Below are positions 22,617-35,457 of a stretch of 64,000 nt of DNA, piece by piece (position 1 is the stretch's first letter; each line of letters begins with the position of its first letter). Location of the stretch: assembly GCA_037903355.1 (NCBI GenBank), contig JBAJFE010000023.1, positions 2,108,001-2,172,000 on the forward strand, given 5' to 3'. The notes beneath the pieces are model-generated. The model made no database searches. It saw nothing but the letters and a program-made list of their open reading frames with translations, and was not told the origin of the DNA. This stretch comes from Trichuris trichiura. Taxonomy: Eukaryota > Nematoda > Enoplea > Trichinellida > Trichuridae. Made by a program: the position numbers and the translations under genes.

Positions 22617-24166
22617 CTAAATCGACGAATGACTATCACTGGCGTTTCTTTTGGAGGGTCGTTTTAATTTTTTCAGCTCGTCAAGTGACTTTTCCCAGTC
22701 GTAATCGTCCTGCTCTTTTACGCCCTCTGCTTGCATCGTCTGCTTGAATAGGTCGATCAGAAGCGCATAGTTTGGTTCATCTGAGAAGCTAAGTGACTCC
22801 TTTTTTAAACCAAAGCCAATGGTGGAAGAAGTTACCTCAGCGTGTCCAAGTAAAGCGCCATATCCTTGACAGCACTGGGCAAGTCGATGACCAGTTTTTC
22901 GGGAGGGTTATCCATCTTGCATTTGTGCACTTCAGTTGGGACCGTCATTTTTGCCCATGGAAGTGTGCCTTTTATCATTTCAACGATGACGTATAGCAAC
23001 GACCAAAGATCATCCTTTCTGCCTTGATGCTGAAACAGTGCCAACTGTATTAGCTGCTAATTTCACTATTCAGTAAAGTTACTGTTGATGGCCTTGTTTA
23101 AGATAAAATTATGCAGAAAAAAGGGAGGGAGAGGGCAAGAAAGTAATGAGTGATGATGCTCACCTGCTGTTCATGAGTCGTAATAGATGCATAGCGAAGT
23201 GTACCACGAAAGTTTGCCTGTCCTTCTTCGTGGTAATGTTTTCCATTTTCGTCAACGTAACATTTCGCTAAGCCGAAGTCTATCAGATATACGCATCGAA
23301 TTACAGTTTTACTGCCATAACCAATCATGAAGTTTGACTAAACGGGGATGTTGTTTTTTAGGGTTAATTTTAGATAAGTTTACCGTTTTTATATCACGAT
23401 GAATGTAATTGGCTGAGTGGAGATCTCGTATTGCTTCAATGCATTGAACAGCAACCCTATGTACTGTCGAGAATGTGAACGAGCAACCAGGACATGCCTT
23501 TCGTAGTGTTGATAAGTTTACTCCAAGCAGTTGAAATGCGTAGTAATTCAGGCCTTTACATTCTCCGCTGTAATAGAATTCGGGGCAATGGCGGCTTCTG
23601 GTAGCTGAAAAGACGGCATCAATACGTTTGACTACAGGCTGACCATAGAATAGTGTTCACCCTCAAATTTTTTAAGAACTTCCACCTCCAAGTCGATGCG
23701 ACTGCGTCTGTCAGTTACTTTCTCCACTTTCAAAGCAACGTATCGTTTTTTTCTGATTTCGTATGCTTTGAAGACTTGGCCGTATCCACCTTGGCCAACC
23801 TTGGCCATCTGCAATGTTGACAACAGTTAGGTGCCGTTCACCAGGTGAGGAGGCAAATTTTGAATGCAATTTTGGCTAAGGTTTCTTAGCACGTAGAAGC
23901 CCCTTTTTTGCATTAAAAGCTTGCCGCCGAAGTTGTGCTATTATAGAATTCGGCAAGATAACCCCCCCAAAAGTATGTTGTTCTGGTTTTATTTAATCTT
24001 TTTTTTCCAACGGAGCAACTTAAGTCTAAAACATTTGGCAACGGCGTAGCGGACAGGTTTCAGTATATTTTAAATCGATTGTACTAATGCTTACGATGAA
24101 CCACCGGTCGTCCACTAAGGTATGCAGGGGAAAAAGGTTGGCTTCCTTTGAGTTCAGCTTTTCCAT
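22617..24166 (-). CDS. Tau-tubulin kinase-like protein kinase (CK1 superfamily)
   Basis: Six exons read on the minus strand: 24166-24095, 23808-23661, 23604-23384, 23337-23164, 23029-22836, 22788-22617; 326 residues, all phases consistent. Exon 1 ends in 'DDRWFI', the usual entry to the CK1/TTBK domain. The glycine loop is GQGGYG, the catalytic lysine lies in 'VALKVE', the catalytic loop is HRDIKTSN and the metal site is 'LIDFGLA'. 'RGTLRYAS' replaces the APE motif, as in all CK1-group kinases, and 'KDDLWSLLYVIVEM' fits TTBK rather than true CK1. Catalytic residues are intact. Nematodes carry many such genes, often expressed in the male germline, so the substrate cannot be inferred. No C-terminal extension follows the domain. 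Confidence 0.9.
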
Positions 24167-25774
24167 GTTCTTCTAGCATCGTGGAGGGCAGAACCCCGTT
24201 TTCTCTTTCAGCCTGACACCATATTCTATCCGTTTTTCAGTGTAAAGTGATAGTTTAAACTTTTCATCGAAAAGGCCATATCAGTATATTGGCTTGATTA
24301 AAGAACAAACCGTTTCGCGCGTACGAATTCGGTTAGCATACAACAAAACATTCCCCCTTTACACTGCCGAAGACGGAAGGAACAAGAGCAGTTCCAAAAC
24401 GTACGGTATTGAGTTGTTCTTTATTATTTTCTAAAAATTTGCTCATCCATTTGCTGGTAGGGCATTTAGAGGTTTTCCTCTTGTCGGTTTAATGTCATTC
24501 GATTAGCACTGATAGTTTTTTTCATTAATGGTGATTTGCGTCTCCTGATCAGCAGTACTCACATTTTTTCTAATGCTATTTCGAGCCTGAGTTCCACTTG
24601 GCTTGACGTGAAGTTTTTTTAGGTGCCTCCATATTGACTTTTGCTGAAACATATCCGTACTCGAAATCACAATGAACTTTTCTAACACGACGTAATGCTA
24701 GTAGTAGATAAAGTGAAGGTTTCTTGTGTAAGTTCCTTTATTGGCAACGTTTCGTTGAGCTAGAATTTCGAATAGACTATCAAAGGGCATAGAAATAAGT
24801 TGAGTCGTAGCTCTCATTAGATTGAGTAGTTTTCCCTCGTCAAACAAACATTAGCAGTGCTATTTTTCTTTGGCGTTGTGTGCTGCGACAAGGTTTTTAA
24901 TGTTCGCAGAAGGCGTAGCTTGAGCACCAACTTGTAGGTTGATAGAGTGGGATTATTATTTCTACAATATATTGAAGTTAATTCTAAAATATATTAGGGA
25001 TAAAACTGGAACCTTCAGCTAAAAATAGTCCCTTACTCGTCAACTAAAGAATCTGATGTTCTGTCAATCCAATTGCAGAACTGCCAGCCAACTCGTGACG
25101 TCATTGTGGGAACGTTTTTGCTCCTTAGAGTATTTGTCCCTTTTGTCCGTTGTTTGTTTTGGTATATGTCTTCATTTGGAAGAACTGGTTTTTTATGTAT
25201 ACTTTTCTTAGTCGATCTCAGCAAAAGTCACTTTTTGTCACTCTACGGAAGGGCCTTCCGTGCAACAGTATGCGCGCTTATTGCAATCTCTCAGGCATCG
25301 AACCTGTTTCAGTTTTAATGAACTGCTTCAAACGATTTAACGTTCTGCATGTCGCTCAATTGATTTGCGTGTCGGGCTTACTTTCAGTTTAAGTTTTGCA
25401 GTATCAATAGTTAAACTTCTTGATATCGACGCCCTTCTGGGAAGCCCTATCAATCGTCATCGCAAGCAAGATGAATTGAAAATTTGGCTTCTTAGTACTT
25501 TTGGAAGTTTCTTCTTTTTAGAAATGCCTAATTTGGTAAAGCAAATGCGGTCGGGTTTTGCAAAAACGCGAAGGCGAATTTTCTCCTCACAATTTTTTAA
25601 GAAAGATGCCACGCCAGCTGCTCGAAGAGTTGGGAAAGAAAGGGCCAAAAAATAAGCGCTTAAGGGAAGAACCGTGCGAAAACCGAGACGCAACGGAACA
25701 CATTGCGCCGGCGCCGGATAGTACGGCGTTTTAGAATTGAAATAGTCGACAGTAACGTCGCAGTGTTGGCAAAC
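24167..25774. other. Intergenic region between the TTBK-like and synaptotagmin-like genes
   Basis: AT-rich in its first half. Apart from the repeat fragment near 24.45 kb, it has only short unrecognised frames. A plus-strand frame with basic residues (about 25365-25655) overlaps the synaptotagmin 3' flank and shows no domain. Confidence 0.35.
24422..24476. repeat. Diverged fragment related to the GPN3 intron palindrome
   Basis: About 50 bp containing TTTGCTCATCCAT and, further on, TGGTAGG. It aligns with one arm of the 217-bp palindrome at 50799-51015 (arm segment about 50913-50967) at roughly 75-80 % by eye. This suggests a dispersed repeat family; only part of one arm is recognisable here. 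Confidence 0.45.
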
Positions 25775-28297
25775 TTATCCGTGCTTGATGGTGTGCCACA
25801 TTTCGACAATTTTTGGATGCTGGTTTATCATTTCGTTCCAATGCTCCAGGCCGGAACCGTGCGCGTAACGGGACGATCCTACAATCACGTGACCCCATCG
25901 TCGTTCCGTTGTTCCGTTGCGCAATTCGCAAATTAGAAATTGAATGCTGCACGATTGCAGCCATCTGGGCGGTATGTGAAAAGAATAGCTGCATTTGAAT
26001 ATGCCCGACAGCGAGTTGCACACTTCACCGCAATCCACTTTCACCCGTCTTCGTCCTATTGTAACGATAGTTTTCATGTAAAATTTACGATCTGCTGAAA
26101 AAAGCTAAGGTTAAGTTTAGCTTTATGCAAATTATTTTGAAACACGGCAGCTGACGTTACCGGCTGTTTCTGGCAGATTTCGGGCGGCAAACAGTTGCGC
26201 TGTTAGTCGTTCTTTCTTTGTATCGTACATAAGCGACAAGTGCATTTCGCCTCTGCTTTTGGTCATCTGAAGTGAATGGAATGAGTAGCGATTGGCTGGC
26301 TTAAATTCTTTTCGTCAGATTAGGTAAATGTTTTAACTACTTTATTGTAAGACGAGAAGCCGTCCGTTAGCGGCGTCTCAAATACAACCAGTCGTATTTG
26401 AGGAGCGTTTTAGCGCCTATGATCGAAACGTGAAACATGGCAATGTAACTGCGCCTTTTCGTTGCAAATCTTATCCATCGCAAGTGTGCAGTTTTTTGAA
26501 AAACTTACCACTTTCACTAGTGAGTCCAACTCGTTGCAAAAGTAGTATGTCTCGCAGCGGTCAAAATCCAGCAAACCCAATTTGACAACTGTGTGACCAC
26601 AGCTAATCCTTCGTCGATCGTCGTCCATTACGTACATGGAAATGCGCACTTGACGATCGGTGAACATATCCTGTGTCATCTGGTCGACCAAGTGACTTAA
26701 TGCATGCGTTCGGGATAGGTATTAATAGGGTGCCTACCTTAACTTTCAACGTATCCTGGAACATGTGAGCATTCGTCACCGGCATCATGCGCGACTGTAG
26801 TTGCAACTCTTCCTCGGGCAAAATGGTCACGACGAAAAACAAGTTACCTGTCAGCTTCGATGGACCCGCTTCTGCTAGAAAAGTTCATGCAAAGCCGACT
26901 ACTTCACGGAAATGCCTACGTTGAACGGTTTTCAGTCTAAATATGGTAATTTCCAGGCGAGCATCACTGGCGCTGTAATGTAGTTGGAACCATATGCGCC
27001 ACTTTCCTGCTTGCTGGGCATCATCTTCCGGCGACGGTGACCCTAGCAGTCCCCTAAAATGAACGCGAGCTCTTAGCAATCGGGAAAAAACCCGCCAAAA
27101 ATGGCATTTTATTCGTGTGTCCACATTTATTGCACAATCAGGCAAGTTAATGGTTTTTCTCAGCCCTGCCTTGAATCCAAGTGACACGGCTTGTTTATTT
27201 AAGCGTATGTATGTGGCAAACAACGTCAGCGTGCTTAATTAACAGCTTGATCTTATCGGAAGACTTTTAGTAGTGTCTGTAAGAGGTTTAACGTTGAAGC
27301 TACGCCAGCCGAGTACATAATTGGTGTAATAGTTTAATAAGCGTGCCGACATGCTCAGTAGCGCTGTCTTCTGTACAGTCCAACTCGGGGAAAGGATAAA
27401 TGTTGTATTTCTGTCGGCTGTGACCGTACCTGCGTGATTCACACAGAATTCCCTTGCTCGTCATCGTATGTAGCCTTCGTAGTACATTAACAGCCAGTCG
27501 CATAAATTGAAACTGTGGTTACAAATGAAAGCGAATGACTGGTTTTTGTCAGAAGCGCATTCATAACTTTTTCCTGTCAAGTAGACTCTACGGTGGGCCA
27601 TTTAGCCCGTTTTTGCGAGTCGATGTCTCTTTCGGTCCTTTTGCTGTACAGGAAGATTCAATAGGATGATATTGTCTAATTTCAGGCAAAAACTAGTTGA
27701 GAAAATCTAGCGGACTTGGCCCTTTTGGCCATAAGCGATAAATGATCGTAGCATTGACAGGCGAAAGATGTAATTATCGCTTTTCATAATTTGTTTGATA
27801 AGAAAGATAAGGAAAAAGGGTCCCCGACGCAGAAGGGAAATTTTTCTACTCACGTCCGACCTTTGTACAAGCAAGTAATCGAAGGTGGTGCTTTATCAAG
27901 AGGGAAGCTACATCGCCTTTATATGCCGTTAATGGGTATTTTATAAGAAATGTTTTTGCTTAGCAAAATAGGTATTACCTTCCTTTAACGTCGGGAATGT
28001 CGTCGCCCAAGTCCACTGATCTATTGATAGCCACTGGCGCCACTGTCAACTTTATGGGTGGTACGTCCAGAGTTGCCGGTCGCAAGCCGGATTTTTTGAC
28101 CTTCTTCTTTGAAATGCTGCCAAAAAGTTGTTCCTCATTATTTCTGAAATGGATCCGCCGCGTCGATTGAAGCATTAACACGTTTTTTCAAAATGTTACC
28201 TCGATGCCAACACCTTTTGCACTAGAAGGCTGAGCAGCGACGCCAAACATGCCACCGATAGAACGGCCGCCGCCACGTACAGGAAAAGGTTATCCAT
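25775..28297 (-). CDS. Synaptotagmin-like protein: one membrane segment, two C2 domains
   Basis: Seven exons on the minus strand: 28297-28200, 28143-27979, 27053-26920, 26874-26738, 26679-26509, 26266-26161, 26094-25775; 376 residues, phase-consistent. The N-terminus has a hydrophobic segment (about residues 4-28) followed by a basic linker. C2A begins 'WRIWFQLHYSASDARLEITI' and continues through 'GNLFFVVTILPEEE' and 'VRISMYVMDDDRR'. C2B begins 'GEMHLSLMYDTKKERL' and ends 'GLEHWNEMI...VEMWHT', the usual synaptotagmin finish. Loop 1 of C2A and loop 3 of C2B lack the expected aspartates, so classical calcium binding is probably lost, as in the Ca-independent synaptotagmins. Likely role: vesicle or membrane trafficking. 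The acceptor of exon 5 (GTCGACCAG before ATG) is the least certain junction. Exact subfamily is unassigned. Confidence 0.87.
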
Positions 28298-31200
28298 GCA
28301 ATCGACGCGTAGTTTCCTTTGAGCAAAGACGAATAAATTTGCATGCGCTGCCCATCACTTGCCAGACGGCCGGATGGAATGTTTTGCTGCACCACTACTG
28401 TGGTGAAATACCTTCTCTACGTATGGACGGCTGTCAAGCGCAAGCGAACGCCACTCTCTATTCTTGCAGCAATAGCTGGTACGGTTTAAGAGCGCACACT
28501 CTGTTCGTACAATGGAAATTCTGTACAAGGTAAATATTTGGATAGTATCGCTCGAGCGTCGAACAACAACGTACCCGCACAAGCGGTCACGTAACTTCTT
28601 TAATAATTGACTATAGCGTCTGCTCGTGAACTATCTCTAATGATGAGCGTCAAAACGTCTGACAAGTGCCATCTTGGTTATTTCGTCAGTCATACCTAAA
28701 AAGTGGTGCTGTTTAATTTTCGTTTTTTCAAACAGTAGAGAATGCCGTAAACGATGGCGTCACAAAAGTATGCTGGTAAAGAGAGTTGGCTGTTGCTGTC
28801 ATCGTATGGGATAGACTTCTTTCCGCGTTTCAGATTAGCAATCTGGCGGTCGGCTTTTAGCAGAAATAAATTGCTGCATTTGGCGGGCAGCATTTTGACA
28901 AGTTTGGTACGCTTTGTTAGCGGCTGTCTTTCATACAATCGATTAAGCAAGGCCGTAAAATTACACAGCTAAACGACTTCTTGAAAGTGCAGCCGCTTGA
29001 AAATTTTTTCCAACCATATTACATTATCGTTTAAGCGCTCAAGCGTCATGACTACTTTTCAAAATGACTTTCCGGGCTTCGACTTGAATATGCAAAAACA
29101 AATTAGTGCTGCGTGGACGGAATGCACTCGACGTTTGCATTGTCTGATGTTGCCAGTATTTGGTTAATTTTTGAGCGCTATGGATCGACAAATAACAAAG
29201 TTGCATTTTGTCATTTCGGCTTGTCAGCGAATTTAGTTGCAACACTTTCCAGGGACGTTCATAAAAATTTGATAAGGTCAATCCTTACGCTGTGTGCTTG
29301 CAAAATAGTCACCGAATTTCCTGAGGAGATAATGTTATGTTTGTGTGCCGCCTTCGTGAATTCCATCGTAGTCACGCGCTTGTGGAAATGCCTTATCGTT
29401 TACGCCTTAGGGAATGCAGGAAAGTTGTCTATTCAATCATTTTGTGTGACACGACAATGCCTTCTATCGAAAAGAAGCTTGGAAATCATCGACGTGCGAC
29501 CATTGTGAATTGTACATCCGGAAAGAGCGGTTGTCTGTAGAAATTTTGAAGCGATCGAATCTCTTTTCTTCGTCACACGACAGTCAAGAGCGATTTTGCT
29601 GGGGGCGCTAACTATCGAAACAATATACAACAAAGCGTTAACGGTCCACTGGAGGGATAATTGATGTTTCTGCTCCCCCATCAGCGAGTCATGCATGCAT
29701 TAAAGTTTTTTGTAGCTTCGAGCGTAAACGGGTGTATACCATGAAAATTTCTATTTCGAACGTGAAATCGCATACAGATATCATTAGGTTGACGAATACC
29801 AAACGGTGGTTTCGTTAACGTAATTTTAAAATGTCATCAACATATGTGCAGACGTTTTTAGCCTAAGGATTTGCTAAAATTAATGAGCTTAGTTTTGTGG
29901 AATGCAATTTTGTCCTTGTATGGGTCTGTTATATAAAGCGCTCAGATCAGTGATAAAGGAATTACATTTGTCAGTGTGAGAAAGCGTCGCATTGATCGCC
30001 TTGGTCTGGTAGAATTATTCAACTATTCCCGTTGTGCGTACAGAGCAGTATTACTGAGGTTGTTGTTGTTTCTTCCGCGCACTGACTTAGCTTGTGACAA
30101 CAAGTGCCTTCCCAATAAGCTGCTGGTGTCCAGCTAACTTGTAACCTAGGACAATAGGAAATTGTTGAGGTTTCCGCAAAGCTGACGCGCCTTGTTTATG
30201 GCTTCACTGTTCGGTAGCGCCCAATGCTGACGCTTTGTCAATACGGAAATTTTCGCTGCTCGTTTTTCGCGAATAGAATTCAGGCCGTACGTTGTCTATT
30301 ATGGAAGTGAAAAGGTCTGTTCAATTTTTCAAAAATTGAGCAAACCTTTGGGGACTCGAAAATAGCAAAAGGGCGTTCTAATCGATTTTAAAATTTAACA
30401 AAAAATAGCCGTATTTACCAACCAGTCCGGTCCGAACAATTTCGTTGTTGACAACGAAAGACGAGCTACATTTAAACGTTTCTGGTAGGATACAACTGTT
30501 TAAGAGCAGCAGCTGTTCGGTCGTCGGCATTTAGCTTCAATAGTGCTTACACATTTCCATTTCGCTATTTGTTTCAATCTGTTTCCTCGAATAGCTTGAA
30601 TGTCAAGTCCCTATTTCGTGTTTGTGCGGTGTTGAAACTGCAAGTAATGAACAATGCATCAAATTTCAAAGGCAGCTTGACCGTACCCGTTTGCAACCCT
30701 TACAAAGGCGTTGTGTCTGTATAGTTATTTGCCTTTATCAGAGCGCCGATGTACACTCATTATTTAAAGTTTCCGTTTCGTGGCTATCTTGAGAGGGCTG
30801 AAATTTTATCTGTACTTTAGAAACATTTAGTTCGATTCTTTAGACGCGATTGCACTATATAGATTATTCCATTGGGTGGAACGGACAGAGAATTCTCCGT
30901 CGAAGCGTATCTCACGCTAGTTTGAATTGCTGAAAATTTTGTCTGTTGATTGACGGCCTGCCCGCTGCCCAAATCTCGTACCCATACTCGCGAGCTTTTT
31001 TAATTATCACCTTATGCAGGTGTCAGTTGATTCGTGATGGCAGTGAAAGAGGAAGATGAGTTTTGATGACAAATGACTATAATAATATTTTTTGAAAAAG
31101 GGTGACGTCTGCCGGTTATTTTGGCTCTTATCTTCGTGTCCTCACCCAAGGCGTGCCTACTCACCCTTTTTGCTGACACTAAGAGTGGGTTAATTCCAAG

Positions 31201-34200
31201 AGCGCGGCATATTGACCACATAAGACAACTATTCTCTTGTCTTTACCGATAACTGCTTTTCTATTTTTGATTAAACGTTTCTTATTTCAATATGGACACT
31301 GTTCAGTATTAGTGGAACGAATCGTTTCAAAGTAAACGGACTATTTTGTTATCAGTGATAGTCATCGTTTGCTTTAGTGTATTTTCAGCAGTTAGTCAAG
31401 TCGGTTTTTTGACCATATGGCCGTCGTTTATTGCTGACACATTGAGGCAGATAACCGCAGAACGAAAATAAGGGTGCAACAACCGGTGTTGACATTTTAT
31501 TCAAATTTAATTTGTTTTCTGCCTGACAATATCCGAAACACCAATCACAGCAAAAATAAGTTGTATGCCAGAGGTGCAAGCATCCTTCGCTTGTACGTAG
31601 TCGCACGAAATACTTCATGTTGTTAACTGGAAAATTTTAAGCCTTGGGACAGCAATTGAGGAGTACTTTTCTTCTTATCTTTAGAAACGTAACTTTTATT
31701 TACTCTTCGATCGATTACAACGGTGTGTCCGTCGAAGAAATGAACTCCAATAAAGCAGGTGGACTTTGCGCCCAAATCGGGAAATGAAATGTTTAAACAA
31801 GAGTGCGACGACTTCGTTTGAGCTACCGTTGTAAAAATAGGTTCCGCTAACTTGTAAGAAAGCAAATTAATATTAAAGTACAGTGTTCTTTTGACTTGCA
31901 GTACATTTTTGATGCCGAAGCGAACGCTTTTGGTCGTTGCGTGCAAACTATTCCAACAGCGTCCATTAATGTTATTAAGTTAGCCGTTGAAGCTCTCGTT
32001 TCCATTATGTAAGAGGCCAGTCGATCTTCTTATATGAAGATCAATGAAGAGTCAGTCGTCAAGTCTTGCACCTTCGACATTCTGTCGCTTTTTGTCATAT
32101 TTTAACCCAAAAGGGAAAGAATCAATGTGTTCTGTCGTTCGTATGCACAACGTAGATGTGGCCAAACCATTGGGGATACTTTTTCAAAATTAATGGAGTT
32201 AGATTAATGCCAACTGCGAACGGGAGAAGTACTCACAATTCGTCATGACATAGACGGTTTATTGTACTGCTATTTAGCAGTTCCTGTAGAACGTCTTTCA
32301 ATCAGTTCGAGGTGTTTGTTGCGTGAAGTAATTATCGCTTTCGAACGGCCAATTCTTTCGAATGTGTTTAATGAAGTTGAGCTCCACTGCGAGCCCATAG
32401 TATCACGTGATTGCAACGCGAAAGTCGCGTAGAGAAGTTCTGCGAGTTGTTGAAACAGCTTTCGCTGATGAATTTCGCATTCTCAGGGTGCTTTCCTTTT
32501 CGGTGAAAATTACGAAGAATAATAGCGATTAGGGAGGAGAAATAATTTCGAAAATTTGAAGTCTGTAGGTAAACAGTTCATGCAAAAAGTTTTGGAATGT
32601 CCACTTTTCAGTTAATTAGCCTAGCATGAGTCCACGTTAGAAGCCATCGAAACAGGAAGCATTTCAGTGCTTCTCTCAGGCGAACCGTATTAACATGTTG
32701 AAATTGATTGTACGTTTTCACATTACTTATTTTCGTTCACTCAGTAGGAAGTAATGAAAATCTCTACTATTTCCCCGCGGCTACTTCGTACTCCGCATTA
32801 TTTTAATGCGTTTAGCGTTGTACCGATTGATTGACCGATGTCTCTGTTAACAGTGTTTGCATGATTAGCCAAGTTTGCAGGCGTATTCAAAAATTAATAC
32901 GTGGTGTACGGGGCGCCAACGTTTTGCAAGTTCACAAATTCAGGCGAAGCGAGTGACAAGAACATTTTCGTAGACTTTTCAATTTTACTATTACTCGCCT
33001 CACCTTGTTGCCATTAATCAATAGAAGCAGCAGTTACATTTGACTCACTTGCATATAATCTTTCTGCAAACAGCATTGAAAGACATGGCGTCTACAACTG
33101 TAATATCAATGTCTTCGGGCAGTATTACTACTAAATGTTATTCCTGGTTTCGTATTGGAAAAGTGTCCTTTGTGAATTCCTGAAAGAAGCAGCTTACACG
33201 AATAAGAGGGAGTTCTCATTATTCGCCATCAATGTAACTTTCATTTTCTATCGTATGCTATTCATATCTGCGAAACTAATGTCCGCCTGAACTTAATCCA
33301 GCTGCAATCATTAGATTGGTTGTAAGTTCATCTTTGTCAGTCTGCGTAGAGTCGTAACGGCAAGTTCCAATGGAAATGCGACCTACACTTTTGGTGGTTT
33401 GTTAACATTCCACGAAGTCGATTCATGAAACGGAGAAGTGTCCATTTTGAATATTCTCTTTTCAAGCTCAGACGCCATTTAGTTTACGTTTCAGCATTGC
33501 TAACTTGTCGGCATCGTAACCTGACTTCAGAAAATCTGTTCGTTCGAACCATCTTTTCAGAGTAACGCGGAGATTGAAAGTACTTGGGTGGATCATAGCA
33601 ATTTTTTAAGATGAACGGTCTACGTTAATCGACAGATTTCTGTCACGTTGTTTTAAGCGGCTTTCAAATGACTACTCTCAACCACTTTGCTGTTTTTTAC
33701 CTATTGGCCTTTACGAGGGTTCGTAATTTTCAGTATATTCGAGTTTGGTCGCAGCAGTAGCTCCACCCTAACTTGACGTCATGCTATTTGTTCCGTTGCG
33801 GTAAATGAGGAGAAACGAATAAAACCATTCGAAGCGGAGGCGTGCATTCATGCATTGTTGGTTGGCCATAGTGTAATTATTAGTCTGTTTGACCTCTGCT
33901 TAATGAATAGGGTTGAAAAGGTGTCCGCCTTGTTTACCAACCGATTCAAAGACGCTGTTGTAACTATACTGTCGGCAAAATGCAAACACAAATCCTTGTC
34001 GACTTGCGCACGAAAGGGTTTGCAAGTGACGTATAGTTAGCAGAAGTTAATCCGCACTTTTCAATATCCCGCTGAAAAGGTCGCTAACCATAATTGGCAG
34101 TGCGTGCTCTATTTGCCAATTCGCCTGCGTCCGCGGTACGCTTGAATATCAATCAGCTGTTGTTCGCGAGTCGCCGAAGCGGAACGGGTCTTCGCTCATT

Positions 34201-35457
34201 TTATTGACAATCTGTTTTCAATCGCCAGCCGACGAAACTGACATTTTCTTTTGGTCGCATGTGCGATATCTCAGTTAAATAATCTCCGCTGAGTTATCGT
34301 TTGCATAAACACGAAAACACTCAACAGCTGATAACATTGGTTCGAAATGTCTTTCAAGAATGCGTAACGTCGGAAGCATCCATCTCCGCGTCATTCTGAA
34401 GCACACCAGTCTCCAGCTGTTATATTTTCTTCCAGTTGCAAAAACAAGCAGCGAATAATAATACTGCTGACGATGCTTACCCTTAGAATATTCACCTTTA
34501 AGGCGGGAAGAAAGTATCTATTGCCTTGCCAGAGTTCACTGCGCGCATTTAAGACTTTGCGTAGGCAGACTGTCCGGTCTTACGAGCTCTTTCTACGATT
34601 AGGCAATCCTTAAGCGGAGAAATTGGAGCTAAAATACTTGCATGCATATTGATTCTCGATCGCCGGAAAGCGGACTCTGATTGAGCCTGTTGAAGCACTG
34701 GCATCGCTTAAAGAAATATTTAGCCACTTGGCTGAGTGGGGGAAGCTTTCGTCTGCACAGGAAACCCATTGAGCAATGAAGCGAAGGTCTGTTGCCATTC
34801 TCTAAGCTATAAGTTCGATCCTGCTAGCACTGCATTGTCGGCTGATCGCCGGAAGAGGGCTAGACAGATCGAAGAGCATTGGAAATCCAGGTTATCATGC
34901 GCACGTCTCGTTGCATTAACCAGGGACCGGATGTTTACTAATTTGAATGAAAGGAATTTTCACGCGTTACCGCTCAGCTTAGCTTGTGACTTTTTCCTGG
35001 TTAACCGGAGCGGCTGCACGCTGGGCCAATTGATTCCTGGTTAGCCGAAGCCCCTGATTGTCATCTTCCGCTAGCTGGCTGTTGGCAGCATTTAGAGGAT
35101 TAAATTAAAATATCGAAGTTCGAATCGGTTAGTTTGGGCGGCAAACGGTCCTACTCGTTACCTTAGCGATGCCTGAACTAAAACTTCCGCTTCATTCTTG
35201 TTGGCCGCTGATAGCATCATTTCCGTCTCCTCTTAAAGTGAATACGATACACAAAAGTTTAACTGCAGAAAGAAGTGTCAAATAGTTTGACATATTGTTA
35301 GAACAATTGCTGTTTGTCAAATTTGGCTGCCAGTATGCAACGTAGCAGATTTAATGAATTCGACCTTAAACCTGACATAGGCACGGCAAGGGATGGATGA
35401 GCGAGTTCTGAAAGGGCAAGTGTGTTTATGGATAGCTTCATTATAGAAGTTCATTGA
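28298..35457. other. 7.2-kb region with no recognisable gene
   Basis: Many short frames occur on both strands, the longest about 130 codons near 29.1-29.5 kb, none with a motif, ATG-plus-splice structure or domain. A small perfect palindrome (TTTCGTTGT-TG-ACAACGAAA) lies near 30.45 kb. No tRNA, rRNA, transposon ends or tandem arrays were seen. It may be regulatory or intergenic, or hold long introns or non-coding RNA. Confidence 0.4.

Noticed and set aside
30420..30460. Short perfect palindrome as a possible regulatory or transposon end
   Set aside because: Only about 20 bp, isolated, with no partner copy or duplication.
34740..34840. tRNA-like 'GTTCGATCC' loop sequence
   Set aside because: No pairing acceptor stem or anticodon arm could be found at the right distances.
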